Assembly (NCBI GenBank): GCA_002408065.1
Contig: DHQI01000115.1
Span: 1-64,000 of the forward strand
Length of the DNA stretch: 64,000 nt
Source: Bacteroidales bacterium UBA5342
GTDB taxonomy: Bacteria; Bacteroidota; Bacteroidia; Bacteroidales; UBA5342
Direction of reading: 5' to 3'
In this document: positions 24,740 to 34,461 of the stretch, piece by piece
Layout: each line of letters opens with the position of its first letter
Position numbering within the stretch: the first letter of the stretch is position 1
Translations under genes and position numbers: made by a program
The notes under the pieces: model-generated
Told to the model about the DNA's origin: nothing
Seen by the model: only the letters and a program-made list of their open reading frames with translations
Database searches by the model: none

Positions 24740-27700
24740 CTATTTCAAAGGAACAATGCTAAAGCTATAGTTGTAAGCCTTGTCGGCATAAAACATATAA
24801 GGATCGTGAGGTTTAGCTCCCCAGCTGGTGTCACCACCTACGCCCATCATTTTGTGGTCGATGTGCAGCTCTACAAAATCGCCTTCAGTAATGTCGGCAG
24901 GTGTACGTAGTATTTTTTCTGAACCTTCGTCTAACTGTTCAGTTGAATAGTGAAGAGCATTAAATTCGATAGGCTCTTGTTCTGCTACAATTATTAATCC
25001 CATTCCGCTATGGTTGACCAAAGATAAACGGCGTACATCGGTTTTGTGTCCATTCTCTTGTGGGCGACCATAAGCAAAATATTGGTCAGCTACTTTACCT
25101 GTGTATTTACCAACAAAAGCAGCACTATTGCGGTCACAGTAGTTCTCCCAAGGACCACGGCCAAAGTATTTTAGATTATCCATTTCTTTTGGCAATTGCA
25201 CTTTCATACCAATACGTGGAATTTCCGGCAGTTTTTCTTTTTTAGCTTCAAAAGAGTAAGACACATCTATTTGCCCATTACCAAAGATGGTGTAATCGAG
25301 CATTAGTTTTCCTTCTACTGTAGGCAGATCCATTTTAGCTACCACATTGATAATGTTGGCATCTATTTGTCTGCTTTCAATGCTTGATAGTTTAGCGTTG
25401 TCCATCGCTTCTTTCCATACAGTAGCACGCTTTTGAAGTTTATTACCAAAGTCGTTATCGGTAGGAGCGCGCCAGAAGGTTGGAACAAGCGGGCTTTTGA
25501 TGATTTCCGCGTTATTCATTTTATAAGAAACCAGCGCACCATTTTCTTTTGCAAAAGTCATGAAAAAGTTGATGCCGTCAATGGTGATAGTATTGTTATC
25601 TTCTGATAATACAACTTTATCTTTTGAGTTAGAAACCGGAGCTTTAAGCTTTGCTGTACTCAATTGAAACTGTTCGCGGGCTATTTCGTGAGCAAAAGCC
25701 AGCATTCCGCTATTGTCTTTATTCAGCGCATAAACATTTAAGAAAACTTCTTTGTCGGTAGGGATGTTGCCTAAGTCGATATCAAAGGTTTTTTCGTTTT
25801 GTGGCGCTACACCATCCGGGCGGAACTGCCCCCCTTTTATCATTTTGCAACCCACATAAAGATCCCATTTAATGATACAGTCATTCAGTTCCGTAAAGAA
25901 ACGTTTGTTTTTTACCGTGATTGATTTGGCGTCAGCAGCAAAAGCTATGTTGCTATACACTTTTTTTACTTCCATTAGTCCCGGGTGAGCTTGACGGTCA
26001 GGGTCTACTACACCGTTTAGACAGAAGTTATTGGAGTGGATTTGTCCTTCAGGTTCGTAGTGTCCACCATAACCCCAGAACTTACGCCCGTCTTTTTCAT
26101 CAGCCAGACCTTGGTCTACCCAGTCCCAGATAAATCCACCTTGCACCTGACGGTTGCCTTCTATCAAATCCCAATATTCTTGGAAGTTACCATTGCTGTT
26201 ACCCATAGCGTGAGAGTACTCACACCAGATAAACGGACGTTCCGGATCTGTTCCTAACCAACGCTCTTCGATACTGCTGATACGACGGTACATATCGCCT
26301 TGTATATCGGTATGGCGTTCTTTTACGTCAGTTAGTTTTTCGGCACGCTCGTAGTGTACAGGGCGGCTGCCGTCACGTTTGTGAGCTTCTTGGTAGGCTG
26401 CTAAAAAGTTGGGTCCAGTGCCAGCCTCATTTCCCATACTCCATACGATGATGGAGGCGTGATTCTTGTCGCGCTCTACCATATTCATTACGCGTGCTAC
26501 GTGGGCGGCTTTCCATTCCGGTTTGTTAGCCAAGGTATTTTCTGGCTTGTAACCATAACCGTGTGATTCTATGTTGGCTTCGTCGTACAGGTAAAGACCA
26601 TATTGGTCACACAGTTCGTACCACCTAGGGGCGTTGGGGTAGTGGCAGGTACGTACTGCATTAATGTTGTGCTCTTTCATCACTTTGATGTCTTCAATCA
26701 TCGACTCTTCACTGATGACGTGACCGTAGTATTCGTCGTGCTCATGACGGTTAACCCCTTTGAGTAAAATAGGCTGACCGTTAACTAATAATTGTCCACC
26801 TTTGATTTCAGATGTGCGGAAACCGACCTTTATAGCTGTTGCTTCTACGACTTTTTCGCCTTGCATCAAGCTGATGGCCAGTTGATACAAATTAGGATCT
26901 TCGGCTGACCAGTGTTTGATGTCTAGTGTTTTAGCTTCGAAGCTTACGCGTGCTTTTCCTCCAGGCTTAATAGAAGAAGCCGATGCTGTCATTCCTGAAA
27001 TTTCTTTTCCTTTTTCATCTAAAAGTTGATAATTAACGTTGTAGTTTTTAGCTACTTTGTGGTCTTTGTTAGCCACTTCTACGTCGAGAGAGAGAATACC
27101 TTTGTCGTAATTATCGTCCAAAGTAGGATGGGCAAAAATATCGCGGATATAGGTTTTAGGACGGGCATAGAGCATCACATCGCGCTGAATACCTGACAAG
27201 CGCCAGAAATCCTGATCTTCAAGATAAGTACCATCAGTAAATTGGAAAACCTGGACGGCCAGTTTGTTTTGACCGTTTACCAAATAAGGGGTGATGTCAA
27301 ATTCTTTAGGTAATTTAGAATCCTGAGCATAGCCCACTTTTTTGCCGTTTAGCCAAATGTAGTATCCTGATTTTACAGCGCCCAGCTGGATGAAGATCTG
27401 ACGGCCATCCCAGTGTTCCGGTAATTCAAAGTAAGTGACATAAGAACCCACAGGGCTGTATTTATCCTCAATGTAAGGTTGATTCTTTTTAATAGGATAC
27501 ACACTGTTGGTGTAGTTTTTGAAACCGTAACCATACATTTCCCAGTTGCCTGGTACCGGGATGTTGTCCCAGCTGGAATTGTCAAAATCTGTTTTATAGA
27601 AATCCATAGGACGTTGAGAGATTTGCCCTACGTAATTAAATTTCCACGACCCGTTAAGGCTTTTGATGTAATCCGCCGTTTGGATTTTGTTAAGCAAGGC

Positions 27701-27844
27701 CTTTTCTACACTGGCATAAGTGTAAAAAGTGGCACGTGCTTTTTCGGCATTACGCTCAAAAATTTCCGGATTCTCCCAATCGTTTTGTGCAAAAGCCAAA
27801 GCAAAGAGGCTTAGCAAAACGGTCATCATACTTAGTTTTTTCAT
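24740..27844 (-). CDS. GH2 beta-galactosidase, secreted
   Basis: A 1034-residue LacZ-type enzyme with a signal peptide (cleavage near LFALAFAQ, residue 20), so it acts in the periplasm or outside. It has an N-terminal sugar-binding domain (about 60-225), Ig-like domains, a GH2 TIM barrel (about 345-640) and a C-terminal Bgal_small_N domain (about 750-1030). The acid/base is Glu473 in SMGNEAG and the nucleophile is Glu542 in WCEYSHAMGNS. Beta-galactosidase is the usual activity for this length and layout. It is the last gene of the PUL and follows the sulfatase, which suggests removal of terminal galactose after desulfation (inference). Confidence 0.92.
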   Translation of the reverse strand: MKKLSMMTVLLSLFALAFAQNDWENPEIFERNAEKARATFYTYASVEKALLNKIQTADYIKSLNGSWKFNYVGQISQRPMDFYKTDFDNSSWDNIPVPGNWEMYGYGFKNYTNSVYPIKKNQPYIEDKYSPVGSYVTYFELPEHWDGRQIFIQLGAVKSGYYIWLNGKKVGYAQDSKLPKEFDITPYLVNGQNKLAVQVFQFTDGTYLEDQDFWRLSGIQRDVMLYARPKTYIRDIFAHPTLDDNYDKGILSLDVEVANKDHKVAKNYNVNYQLLDEKGKEISGMTASASSIKPGGKARVSFEAKTLDIKHWSAEDPNLYQLAISLMQGEKVVEATAIKVGFRTSEIKGGQLLVNGQPILLKGVNRHEHDEYYGHVISEESMIEDIKVMKEHNINAVRTCHYPNAPRWYELCDQYGLYLYDEANIESHGYGYKPENTLANKPEWKAAHVARVMNMVERDKNHASIIVWSMGNEAGTGPNFLAAYQEAHKRDGSRPVHYERAEKLTDVKERHTDIQGDMYRRISSIEERWLGTDPERPFIWCEYSHAMGNSNGNFQEYWDLIEGNRQVQGGFIWDWVDQGLADEKDGRKFWGYGGHYEPEGQIHSNNFCLNGVVDPDRQAHPGLMEVKKVYSNIAFAADAKSITVKNKRFFTELNDCIIKWDLYVGCKMIKGGQFRPDGVAPQNEKTFDIDLGNIPTDKEVFLNVYALNKDNSGMLAFAHEIAREQFQLSTAKLKAPVSNSKDKVVLSEDNNTITIDGINFFMTFAKENGALVSYKMNNAEIIKSPLVPTFWRAPTDNDFGNKLQKRATVWKEAMDNAKLSSIESRQIDANIINVVAKMDLPTVEGKLMLDYTIFGNGQIDVSYSFEAKKEKLPEIPRIGMKVQLPKEMDNLKYFGRGPWENYCDRNSAAFVGKYTGKVADQYFAYGRPQENGHKTDVRRLSLVNHSGMGLIIVAEQEPIEFNALHYSTEQLDEGSEKILRTPADITEGDFVELHIDHKMMGVGGDTSWGAKPHDPYMFYADKAYNYSFSIVPLK

Positions 27845-27957
27845 TTTATTTATTTGCTTTTAGTTTTGGATGCATTTCTTTTCAATCACAAAGAACGCTA
27901 TTATTGGCTATAAATAGTATCATTATTTTGTCAAATAATAGGACAAATTCTGTCAAA

Positions 27958-27997
27958 AGAGCTCAGAGTGGTCATTAATCCCACTACTTAGAGCTCT
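27958..27997 (-). terminator. Hairpin overlapping the sulfatase stop codon
   Basis: AGAGCTC (27958-27964) and GAGCTCT (27991-27997) form a 7-bp stem with an inner AGTGG/CCACT hairpin. On the minus strand it is followed by TTTTGAC. Because the stem includes the last sense codons, it may terminate or attenuate transcription between the sulfatase and the GH2 gene. Confidence 0.5.
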
Positions 27998-29381
27998 GTT
28001 GCATTCTGAATCGTTTTAGTTCTCCAGGATTTCTCACCTTCGGAAAAGTATTGTTATAGTAGTCTTCGTGAATCATCCAGGTGATGGTGTCCCATAAGTG
28101 TCCTTCGGACCAGAGGGCTTGCATTTTATCATTTTCCCATGATTCTAATGCCGTTTTTAACGCTTCGAACCCTTCCGGATCTTCATTTTGCAAGTCGTGG
28201 TCTTCAGCCAGATTCTCTTCAAGATTGTACATGCGGTAACCGAGTTTTTCCACACGAATGAGTTTATTGTCGCCTACACGGGCTGCTGCCATCTGGTCTT
28301 TGCGCCAGAATAATTGTGCATGCGGGTCGCCCGTTTTTTCGCCTTTCAGATAGGGGATCAGGTTAACACCATCGCTAGGCTTTTCGGGATTAAAATTCGG
28401 AATACCTGCGGCATTAATGCTGGTGGCAAAGATGTCGAGCGATGAACTGAGCCCATCAAAATGTCCGCTGCCGAAAGCCTCAGGGTAAGTGGCAAAAAAG
28501 GCTACGCGGTGTCCTCCTTCAAACTTATTGCCTTTAAATCCTTTTAGTGGCAGGTTAGAGGATTGGTTGTTGTGAGCACCACCATTATCACTTAAGAAAA
28601 AGATAAGGGTATTATCATAAATATTTTCCTCTTTTAGCTTGTCAGTGATTTTTCCTACAGCACGGTCTAGTGCCCAGGTCATAGCTGCCAATTGCTGGCG
28701 GGGATGTCCTTCGAATAAGGCTAAATCTTCCTCAGTAGCGTGCATAGGCGTATGTACAGCATTAGGCGCCCAATAAATGAAAAATGGACTCTCCTTGTTG
28801 CTATCAATGAAATTTACACATTTTTCACCTAAAGCATCGGTCAAATAGCCTTCAAAAGTAGCGTGTGTTTTATTCTCACGGATGCTGTGCGAATGGCCGG
28901 GTTTGTCAATTTGGGGGTCAGGAAAATAACTACGCCCTCCGGAATGAAAACCCCAGAAATAGTCGAAGCCACGGTCGTTGGGTTGATAACCTTCTTCGCC
29001 TCCCAGGTGCCATTTACCAAAAGCGGCAGTGGCATATCCGGCTGATTTCATCGCATCGCCAATGGTTTTTTCGTTGAGGTCTATACCTTCGTGTCCGTTG
29101 GGGTTACATTCAAAACCAAAGCGCTGCTGATAACGCCCGGTGATAAGGCCGGCACGTGAGGGACCACATACAGTAGCGGATACATGAGCGTCCGAAAAGA
29201 CCACTCCGTCAGCCGCCAGTTTATCAATATTAGGTGTTTTCAAGTCTTCGCAGCCTGCAAAGCCAAAGTCGGCATACCCGGCATCGTCTACCAGTAGTAC
29301 GATGATGTTAGGCTTTTCTTCTTCGCTTTTGCAAGAGAATAATAATGTTGCCGCTAGGAGGTATAGAATGATGTTTTTCAT
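27984..29381 (-). CDS. Sulfatase lipoprotein (formylglycine-dependent, family S1)
   Basis: A 465-residue lipoprotein; I start at the ATG at 29381, where the signal peptide ending in the lipobox LLFSC (Cys17) begins. The sulfatase signature CGPSRAGLITGR carries Cys72, which must be converted to formylglycine. Metal ligands include the Asp-Asp pair at 32-33 (VDDAGYADFG), and AAFGKWHLGG follows. A maturase is not in the window. S1 sulfatases remove sulfate esters from polysaccharides or glycans; the subfamily and position specificity cannot be read. Position between GH16 and GH2 suggests that the PUL substrate carries sulfate. Confidence 0.93.
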   Translation of the reverse strand: MKNIILYLLAATLLFSCKSEEEKPNIIVLLVDDAGYADFGFAGCEDLKTPNIDKLAADGVVFSDAHVSATVCGPSRAGLITGRYQQRFGFECNPNGHEGIDLNEKTIGDAMKSAGYATAAFGKWHLGGEEGYQPNDRGFDYFWGFHSGGRSYFPDPQIDKPGHSHSIRENKTHATFEGYLTDALGEKCVNFIDSNKESPFFIYWAPNAVHTPMHATEEDLALFEGHPRQQLAAMTWALDRAVGKITDKLKEENIYDNTLIFFLSDNGGAHNNQSSNLPLKGFKGNKFEGGHRVAFFATYPEAFGSGHFDGLSSSLDIFATSINAAGIPNFNPEKPSDGVNLIPYLKGEKTGDPHAQLFWRKDQMAAARVGDNKLIRVEKLGYRMYNLEENLAEDHDLQNEDPEGFEALKTALESWENDKMQALWSEGHLWDTITWMIHEDYYNNTFPKVRNPGELKRFRMQQSSK

Positions 29382-29484
29382 AGAATAATAATTTTGTTGC
29401 AAAACTAGGTGGAGTCGTTTTAGTGTTATGTTAAAATCTATTCAAATAATAGTGATATATTTGTAAAGTTTACAAAGTCTGAGC

Positions 29485-31050
29485 TTAATAAATAATGACT
29501 TTATGTATTTCGGTATATTGCGTAGATTGTTTGGTGTAGACCAGGTAACTACCAGGAGTTAAGTTTGATATGTTTATGTCTGTGTGTTGTTGGTAAATGT
29601 TCTTAGCTGATTTTACCAATTGACCATTGTTGTTATAAATAGCGTATGATAGGATATCTCTTTTACTACTTAAGGTGAAATTGTCTGAGGCCGGATTAGG
29701 GAAAATGGTTGACATAATCAATGGTTTTTCTTTTGTGCTTGCTGTGGAATTACTTTTTACACTCACCTCATCGATGTAAGCAATGTTCCAGTTTTTACTT
29801 AATTTAAGGTTTATTTCATTTATGTTTTGCGGAACAGAAAAAACACCACTGCTGGTGGTGTTGGTATTGGACTGTATTGTGAAGGTTTTTAGTGTCGTAT
29901 TATCGGCAATGATCTCTGCTTTTAGTGTCGCTACTCCTTTACCGTCTCTGTTGTTATCGGCACTACCACTTTCGCCGTGGGAGTTTTGTATGCGACCTGA
30001 AAAAGCGAAGCTGTACTCGCGTTCTTCATCTACGGTTATGCTTTGTGATATAGCGCGGCTTTGTCCTGCTCCGGGCATACGGCAGCACTGACTTTCATTT
30101 ACCGGATATGTCGATTCGTTATAAAAAACGTCAGAGTAGTTATCGGCGCTAATCCAGTCGCTATTGGAACTGTCTTCAAAATCACCGTTTTTTACCAATT
30201 CATCAGAGTCATCAGTTTTTTCTTCAAATGTCCATACGCGTATATAGTCGACGTGGGCTTCGGTTAGGTAACCAATATCGGCACTGGTAAAATGATCGCC
30301 ACTGAAACCAAAGCTGGCGCCGTCCGAAAGCCAGAGGTATTCATCGGCATGCACCAGCCATTTGGCATCGTTGTAGGTTACTTTTAACTCACCGTCGTAA
30401 TAGATTTTCAGAAAGTCTTTGGTCCAGTACAAACTAAAGGTGTGAAAACCTTCGTGTATACCAGGTGTCGTGTATTTTTTAGTATTAGCTTGGTGACTGT
30501 CACTGTACCCATCGATGTGGAGCACCGATTTGGTGTAGTCTTCGAGCCAAGCCGATTCAAAAACGTCAATCTCGGCACCATCATTGGCTGTGCCGTCGAT
30601 ATTGCTCATTCCCTGTCCCTGTAGCCAGAATGCGGTGTGGGTGCCTTTGGCGGCTTCGGCAATTTTTATCCGTGCTTCAAAATAGCCATAAGTGGTTTCA
30701 AATTTATTACGCGAGTTGATGGAACCACAGTGCATAGTATTGCTATTGTATTTGCTTACTTTCAATACCAGGTTGCCGTCTTTCACTTCTACATTGTCTG
30801 GGCGCCAAAACCAATTAGAGATACCTAAGCCAGGCCGAGATGCTCTTGACTTGCTACTATTATCAATGGTCCATTTATCAGTGTTGACTTCCGTACTGTT
30901 AAATTCATCCGTAAAACTTAATGCTAGATTTTCGGTAATATCACTGATAATTGGAGCCGCATTATCAGGTGTTTCGGGGTCTACCTGTGCAAAAGTTGTG
31001 GTAGTTAGTAATGGTAAAAGGATTAGTATGTATTTGAGTTGTTTTGTCAT
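29485..31050 (-). CDS. GH16 endo-glycanase with CBM-like module and T9SS sorting domain
   Basis: A 521-residue secreted enzyme. The signal peptide is followed by a GH16 domain (about 45-280) with the catalytic motif EIDVFE: nucleophile Glu160, Asp162 and acid/base Glu165. A CBM4/9-like module (about 285-435, NGDFEDSSNSDW to AYIDEVSVK) and a type A sorting domain (about 445-521, IFPNPASDNFTLSS) follow. GH16 covers laminarinases, agarases, porphyranases, carrageenases and endo-galactanases. Segments such as SNWFWRPDNVEVKDGNLVL and HTAFWLQGQGM are not diagnostic to me. The T9SS domain places it on or outside the cell, as the primary chain cutter. An 8-base C tract lies just before its start. Confidence 0.88.
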   Translation of the reverse strand: MTKQLKYILILLPLLTTTTFAQVDPETPDNAAPIISDITENLALSFTDEFNSTEVNTDKWTIDNSSKSRASRPGLGISNWFWRPDNVEVKDGNLVLKVSKYNSNTMHCGSINSRNKFETTYGYFEARIKIAEAAKGTHTAFWLQGQGMSNIDGTANDGAEIDVFESAWLEDYTKSVLHIDGYSDSHQANTKKYTTPGIHEGFHTFSLYWTKDFLKIYYDGELKVTYNDAKWLVHADEYLWLSDGASFGFSGDHFTSADIGYLTEAHVDYIRVWTFEEKTDDSDELVKNGDFEDSSNSDWISADNYSDVFYNESTYPVNESQCCRMPGAGQSRAISQSITVDEEREYSFAFSGRIQNSHGESGSADNNRDGKGVATLKAEIIADNTTLKTFTIQSNTNTTSSGVFSVPQNINEINLKLSKNWNIAYIDEVSVKSNSTASTKEKPLIMSTIFPNPASDNFTLSSKRDILSYAIYNNNGQLVKSAKNIYQQHTDINISNLTPGSYLVYTKQSTQYTEIHKVIIY

Positions 31051-31055
31051 TTATT

Positions 31056-31063
31056 GGGGGGGG
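31056..31063 (-). promoter_or_regulatory. Poly-C tract upstream of the GH16 start codon
   Basis: Eight consecutive G on the plus strand (C on the mRNA side) end 5 nt before the GH16 ATG at 31050. Length change by slippage would alter the ribosome-binding region. No other homopolymer of this kind was seen in the locus. Confidence 0.45.
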
Positions 31064-31111
31064 AGAATGTCCCTTGTTGATTTTTATGAAGATTGTATAG
31101 AGAAGGTATGC

Positions 31112-31179
31112 CCCCATTCGGGGTCGTACGTCTGAAGAAAGATGATCTTTCTACAGACGTCTGACTCCGGCTGGAGTCA
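31112..31179. repeat. Cluster of three palindromes, REP-like
   Basis: Three hairpins follow each other in 68 nt. The first is CCCC-ATTC-GGGG (31112-31123). The second is ACGTCTG-A-AGAAAGAT-G-ATCTTTCT-A-CAGACGT (31128-31160, 15-bp arms with one A/A mismatch). The third is TGACTCC-GGCT-GGAGTCA (31162-31179). This makeup, in a spacer between two PUL genes, resembles a repetitive extragenic palindrome. No transposase is nearby and no second copy was seen in the window. Confidence 0.55.
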
Positions 31180-31211
31180 CACCTAAAGGCATGAAATGTA
31201 TTGGAATATTA

Positions 31212-32450
31212 CTATTTAACCAATACTTTTTGAGTATAAAGGCTTCCGTTTACTGTAGCGCGTACAATGTAAATGCCTTTTTCATTGCAATTAATTGTGA
31301 TTTCTTTAGCATTAGTTTGCGCACGCTTGATGAGTTTTCCGTCTATACTAAAGATAGCGTAATTAGAAATGGCTTCGTCTGCGACTAGCTTAACCGTACC
31401 TGTATATGGTGAATAGGCTTTAAGTCCATTTACTGTGGTGTTTGACTCTAAAGCAGTAACCGTAGTTTTTACTAATTCCATATCATCTACATAGGCTATG
31501 CCTTTGTCTTTATATACCTGAACTCTGATTTCTGTTATTCCAGCTGGTACCGTGTAGGTGTTCGACAAAGCGATATCAGTAGTCGATTGTGTCGAGAACA
31601 GTTCTGTCCAGTCGCCACTAGTGGTACCTGCTCTGATGCGGCCTTTTAGAAAGCCATCTGTTGCTTGGGCACTACCGCTAGCTCCTCCAGCTGCTCCTAT
31701 GCGACCAGTACAACTCAATGCATATGTAGCACCAGCTTCTACTTCTACATCATAGCTAAGATATGACCAAGCACTTACTCCAGTCATTCTGATGCATTTA
31801 TCGCCATTTATTACATTGGCAGCATCACCTTCCAGAGCCATATTTGAGCCAGTACCTATCCAACCTGCTGTGGCAAGATCAGCCAAGCTAGCCACTTCAA
31901 AATCGCTATTAGGCAACAAGCGGGTATCTTTTACTAAGATCACATCATCAATATAAGCAATACCATTATTTTTGTCGATTACAATATTTACTGATGTTTC
32001 ACCTGCAGGAACAACGTAAGAGCCCGTCACTGTCGTGTCAGTATTTGAGGTAATAGAGGCTACTGCCTGCCATTGGGGATCTGCATTGGCATTGAAAATA
32101 AATGCATTAAGTGTATGGTTGGTGTTTGCAGCACTACCACTTGCGCCGACAGCATCCATGATGCGTCCGCTAAATGTTAAAAAATAAGTGGCCCCTGCTT
32201 CAACAGCTACTGTTTGATTAATTGAAACTTTAGTGGTTACACCAGTTAAACGAACACTCCTAGCATCACCAATAAAGTGAGTGGTCTCCTGGCGTATGTT
32301 GCTGGCATTTCCAGACCAGTTGGCGAATGTATGGCTATCACCATCACCTTGCATCTCCATATCTCCATTTTGAACTAAATTAGTTTGAGCAAAGGCATTG
32401 AAGCCGATGGCTAACATCAAAATACTTAATAAAATGTTTCTTGTTTTCAT
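31212..32450 (-). CDS. Secreted protein with two CBM4/9-like modules and T9SS sorting domain
   Basis: A 412-residue protein. I start at the ATG at 32450, where the signal peptide (MKTRNILLSILMLAIGFNAF) begins; the frame stays open for 28 codons upstream with no signal-like content. Two CBM4/9-like modules (about 22-180 and 185-335) each start with NGDMEM or NSDFEV and end with AYIDDVILVK or AYVDDMELVK. They share a repeated GRI-x-GASGSA motif. A type A sorting domain (about 345-412) follows. No catalytic residue is present, so this is a surface glycan-binding protein. It lies 25 nt after the next gene upstream and is clearly its paralogue. Confidence 0.85.
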   Translation of the reverse strand: MKTRNILLSILMLAIGFNAFAQTNLVQNGDMEMQGDGDSHTFANWSGNASNIRQETTHFIGDARSVRLTGVTTKVSINQTVAVEAGATYFLTFSGRIMDAVGASGSAANTNHTLNAFIFNANADPQWQAVASITSNTDTTVTGSYVVPAGETSVNIVIDKNNGIAYIDDVILVKDTRLLPNSDFEVASLADLATAGWIGTGSNMALEGDAANVINGDKCIRMTGVSAWSYLSYDVEVEAGATYALSCTGRIGAAGGASGSAQATDGFLKGRIRAGTTSGDWTELFSTQSTTDIALSNTYTVPAGITEIRVQVYKDKGIAYVDDMELVKTTVTALESNTTVNGLKAYSPYTGTVKLVADEAISNYAIFSIDGKLIKRAQTNAKEITINCNEKGIYIVRATVNGSLYTQKVLVK

Positions 32451-32475
32451 GACTTTTGTTTTTTTAAGATGGTTA

Positions 32476-33255
32476 TTATTTAATGATGACTTTTTGAGTG
32501 CTGACCTGTCCATTTTCAGCTTGTACTTTAACAAGGTAAATACCTTGCGAGAGAATGTTTTCTGAAACCGAAGTGCTATTCACTGACTTTTGAGCCATCA
32601 TGCTACCGCTAATGCTGTAAATAGCATACGACTTAATCATCTCAGGACTTTCTATGTTTATAGAATGATGGTTAGTGACAAAGATTTTTATCTTAGACGA
32701 TGTCGATTCTTGTATATGGGTACTTTCTTTTTTGATGAAGCTAAGGTCATCAACCCAAGCAATCTTTTTGTTTTTCCATATCTGTACCTTTAGTTGAGTA
32801 ATGCCGGCAGGTATAGTAAAATCTGCAGACAAGGTAGTATCTACATTCGACTGTGTGGACATTAAGTCAACCCAATCTTTTGTACCTCCGGGTGCTACTC
32901 TGCCGTATAGTGTTCCAACCTTAGTAGTTGCACTACCCGAAGCACCCCACGCATCGTGAATGCGCCCTGTAAAAGTAAAGGTGTAAGTTTCACCTGCTTC
33001 AACATCTACGGTACGTGTCAGCCAAGAACCTGTGCCTGCACCACTAAATCGGATACATTTTGCACCATTGATTACAGCATCCGCATTCATTTCCAGCTCA
33101 TTGTTGGTTTTGGCGTCGACCCATCCTTCACTGACAATAGAGTCTTTCGTTTCAAAAATCTCAAAGTCGCCATTGGTGAGCAGGTTGTCGCCGGCATAAG
33201 CTGTAAAGCTCACAAGAGCTGTTAATACAAACGATAGTAATGTTTTTGTTTTCAT
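32476..33255 (-). CDS. Secreted protein with one CBM4/9-like module and T9SS sorting domain
   Basis: A 259-residue protein. It has a signal peptide (TALVSFTAYAGDN at the end), one CBM4/9-like module (about 24-180, NGDFEIFETKDS to AWVDDLSFIKK, with GRIHDAWGASGSA), and a sorting domain (about 190-259). It shares its module with the protein at 31212 and with the tails of GH16 and GH128. A role in holding the polysaccharide at the surface is likely. The ligand is unknown. Confidence 0.85.
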   Translation of the reverse strand: MKTKTLLSFVLTALVSFTAYAGDNLLTNGDFEIFETKDSIVSEGWVDAKTNNELEMNADAVINGAKCIRFSGAGTGSWLTRTVDVEAGETYTFTFTGRIHDAWGASGSATTKVGTLYGRVAPGGTKDWVDLMSTQSNVDTTLSADFTIPAGITQLKVQIWKNKKIAWVDDLSFIKKESTHIQESTSSKIKIFVTNHHSINIESPEMIKSYAIYSISGSMMAQKSVNSTSVSENILSQGIYLVKVQAENGQVSTQKVIIK

Positions 33256-33311
33256 AATAAAAAAAATTAGAGTTAATATTGATATTTATTTAAAGGCCTA
33301 AATAAACCTGA

Positions 33312-34379
33312 TTAATATATGCGATGCAGAAATACGCCTGAATCAGTTGGGACAACAGGCTCTATGGCCCCTTCCTTATCAAAAGTTAATCGATCAATAC
33401 ACACCTGACGTAGGAGTGTTTTTTCTGAATAAGGACGCTTAAGTCGATGATAAATAATATAGTCATTTCCGTCCTGTTGAAAAACAGCATGGTGTCCTGG
33501 TCCTAGAATCTCCTGTTCGTGATCCGATTTCAGAATTGGACTATTAGGCCCTTCTTTGTCAAACGGACCCCATGGAGAATCAGCTATAACATAGCGCACC
33601 TTATAGGATTCGTCAATACATTTTCCATCAGAATACATCAAATAATAGCGCCCATTTCGCTTGATCATAAAGGGAGCTTCTATATAGTTAGGCGGCGTCA
33701 CTTCCTTAGGCTGTGTTGCAAAGGTAAACATATCCTGTTCGAGTTCAACCATAAAGCATTTACCATTACCCCAGTTCTGTCCCGATCCCCAATAGAGATA
33801 CACCTTGCCGTCATCATCGATGAAGGGTTCTGCATCGATAGAATTATAGCCTTTGGGTATCAAAGGACGTTGATCTTCAAATACATTATTCCATGGCCCG
33901 GTAGGGTGCTCCGCTACTCCACAATAGATCTCATTCCCTACAGAAACATACATATAAAACTTGCCGTTTTTAGCCTGAATCATACCAGGAGCCCATACTG
34001 CAGATTTTGAACTACGCGGTGAACTGCAGGCCTGTTTAGTCGGCCAGTTCAGGGAGTGATCTTGCCACGTTACAAAATCCTCTGTTGATTTGCAGGCAAG
34101 CGTTTCTCCCCCCCAGGGATCACGTGTAACATACATATAAAAGCGACCATCATGAATAATAATGGAGGGATCCGCCAAATACTCTTCCAAGATTGGATTT
34201 GACACTTGAACTCCGCTTTTTGCCTTATTATCAGAGGGCTGAAAATCCAACGAAGTATTAGCAACAGACAATTCAGATGTTGAACAATTTATATTCTCAA
34301 CTTTTATATTGTTTTCGGCATAAGCCGTAAAGCTTACAACAGCTGCCATTACTAACAATCGTAATCTTTTAGTTTTCAT
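33312..34379 (-). CDS. GH43 glycoside hydrolase, secreted
   Basis: A 355-residue five-bladed propeller enzyme. I start at the ATG at 34379, where the signal peptide (MKTKRLRLLVMAAVVSFTAY) begins. The GH43 catalytic triad is visible: Asp70 in LADPSII, Asp182 in SIDAEPFIDDDG and Glu234 in YIEAPFM. The family includes beta-xylosidases, alpha-L-arabinofuranosidases and galactosidases, and the subfamily cannot be read from these motifs. Its signal peptide closely resembles that of the CBM protein at 32476. It sits directly downstream of another GH43 gene and would act on side chains or ends released by the endo-enzymes (inference). Confidence 0.88.
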   Translation of the reverse strand: MKTKRLRLLVMAAVVSFTAYAENNIKVENINCSTSELSVANTSLDFQPSDNKAKSGVQVSNPILEEYLADPSIIIHDGRFYMYVTRDPWGGETLACKSTEDFVTWQDHSLNWPTKQACSSPRSSKSAVWAPGMIQAKNGKFYMYVSVGNEIYCGVAEHPTGPWNNVFEDQRPLIPKGYNSIDAEPFIDDDGKVYLYWGSGQNWGNGKCFMVELEQDMFTFATQPKEVTPPNYIEAPFMIKRNGRYYLMYSDGKCIDESYKVRYVIADSPWGPFDKEGPNSPILKSDHEQEILGPGHHAVFQQDGNDYIIYHRLKRPYSEKTLLRQVCIDRLTFDKEGAIEPVVPTDSGVFLHRIY

Positions 34380-34461
34380 TATGTTTAGTTTTTTAATTAT
34401 GAATAATTGGCTAAAGCTATATGATGACAACTCTTCGCTAATGCCCTCTTTTAGTGCTACT

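Noticed and set aside
29485..31050. Calling GH16 a kappa-carrageenase, agarase or laminarinase
   Set aside because: The EIDVFE active site is shared among several GH16 subfamilies and the flanking motifs were not diagnostic by eye.
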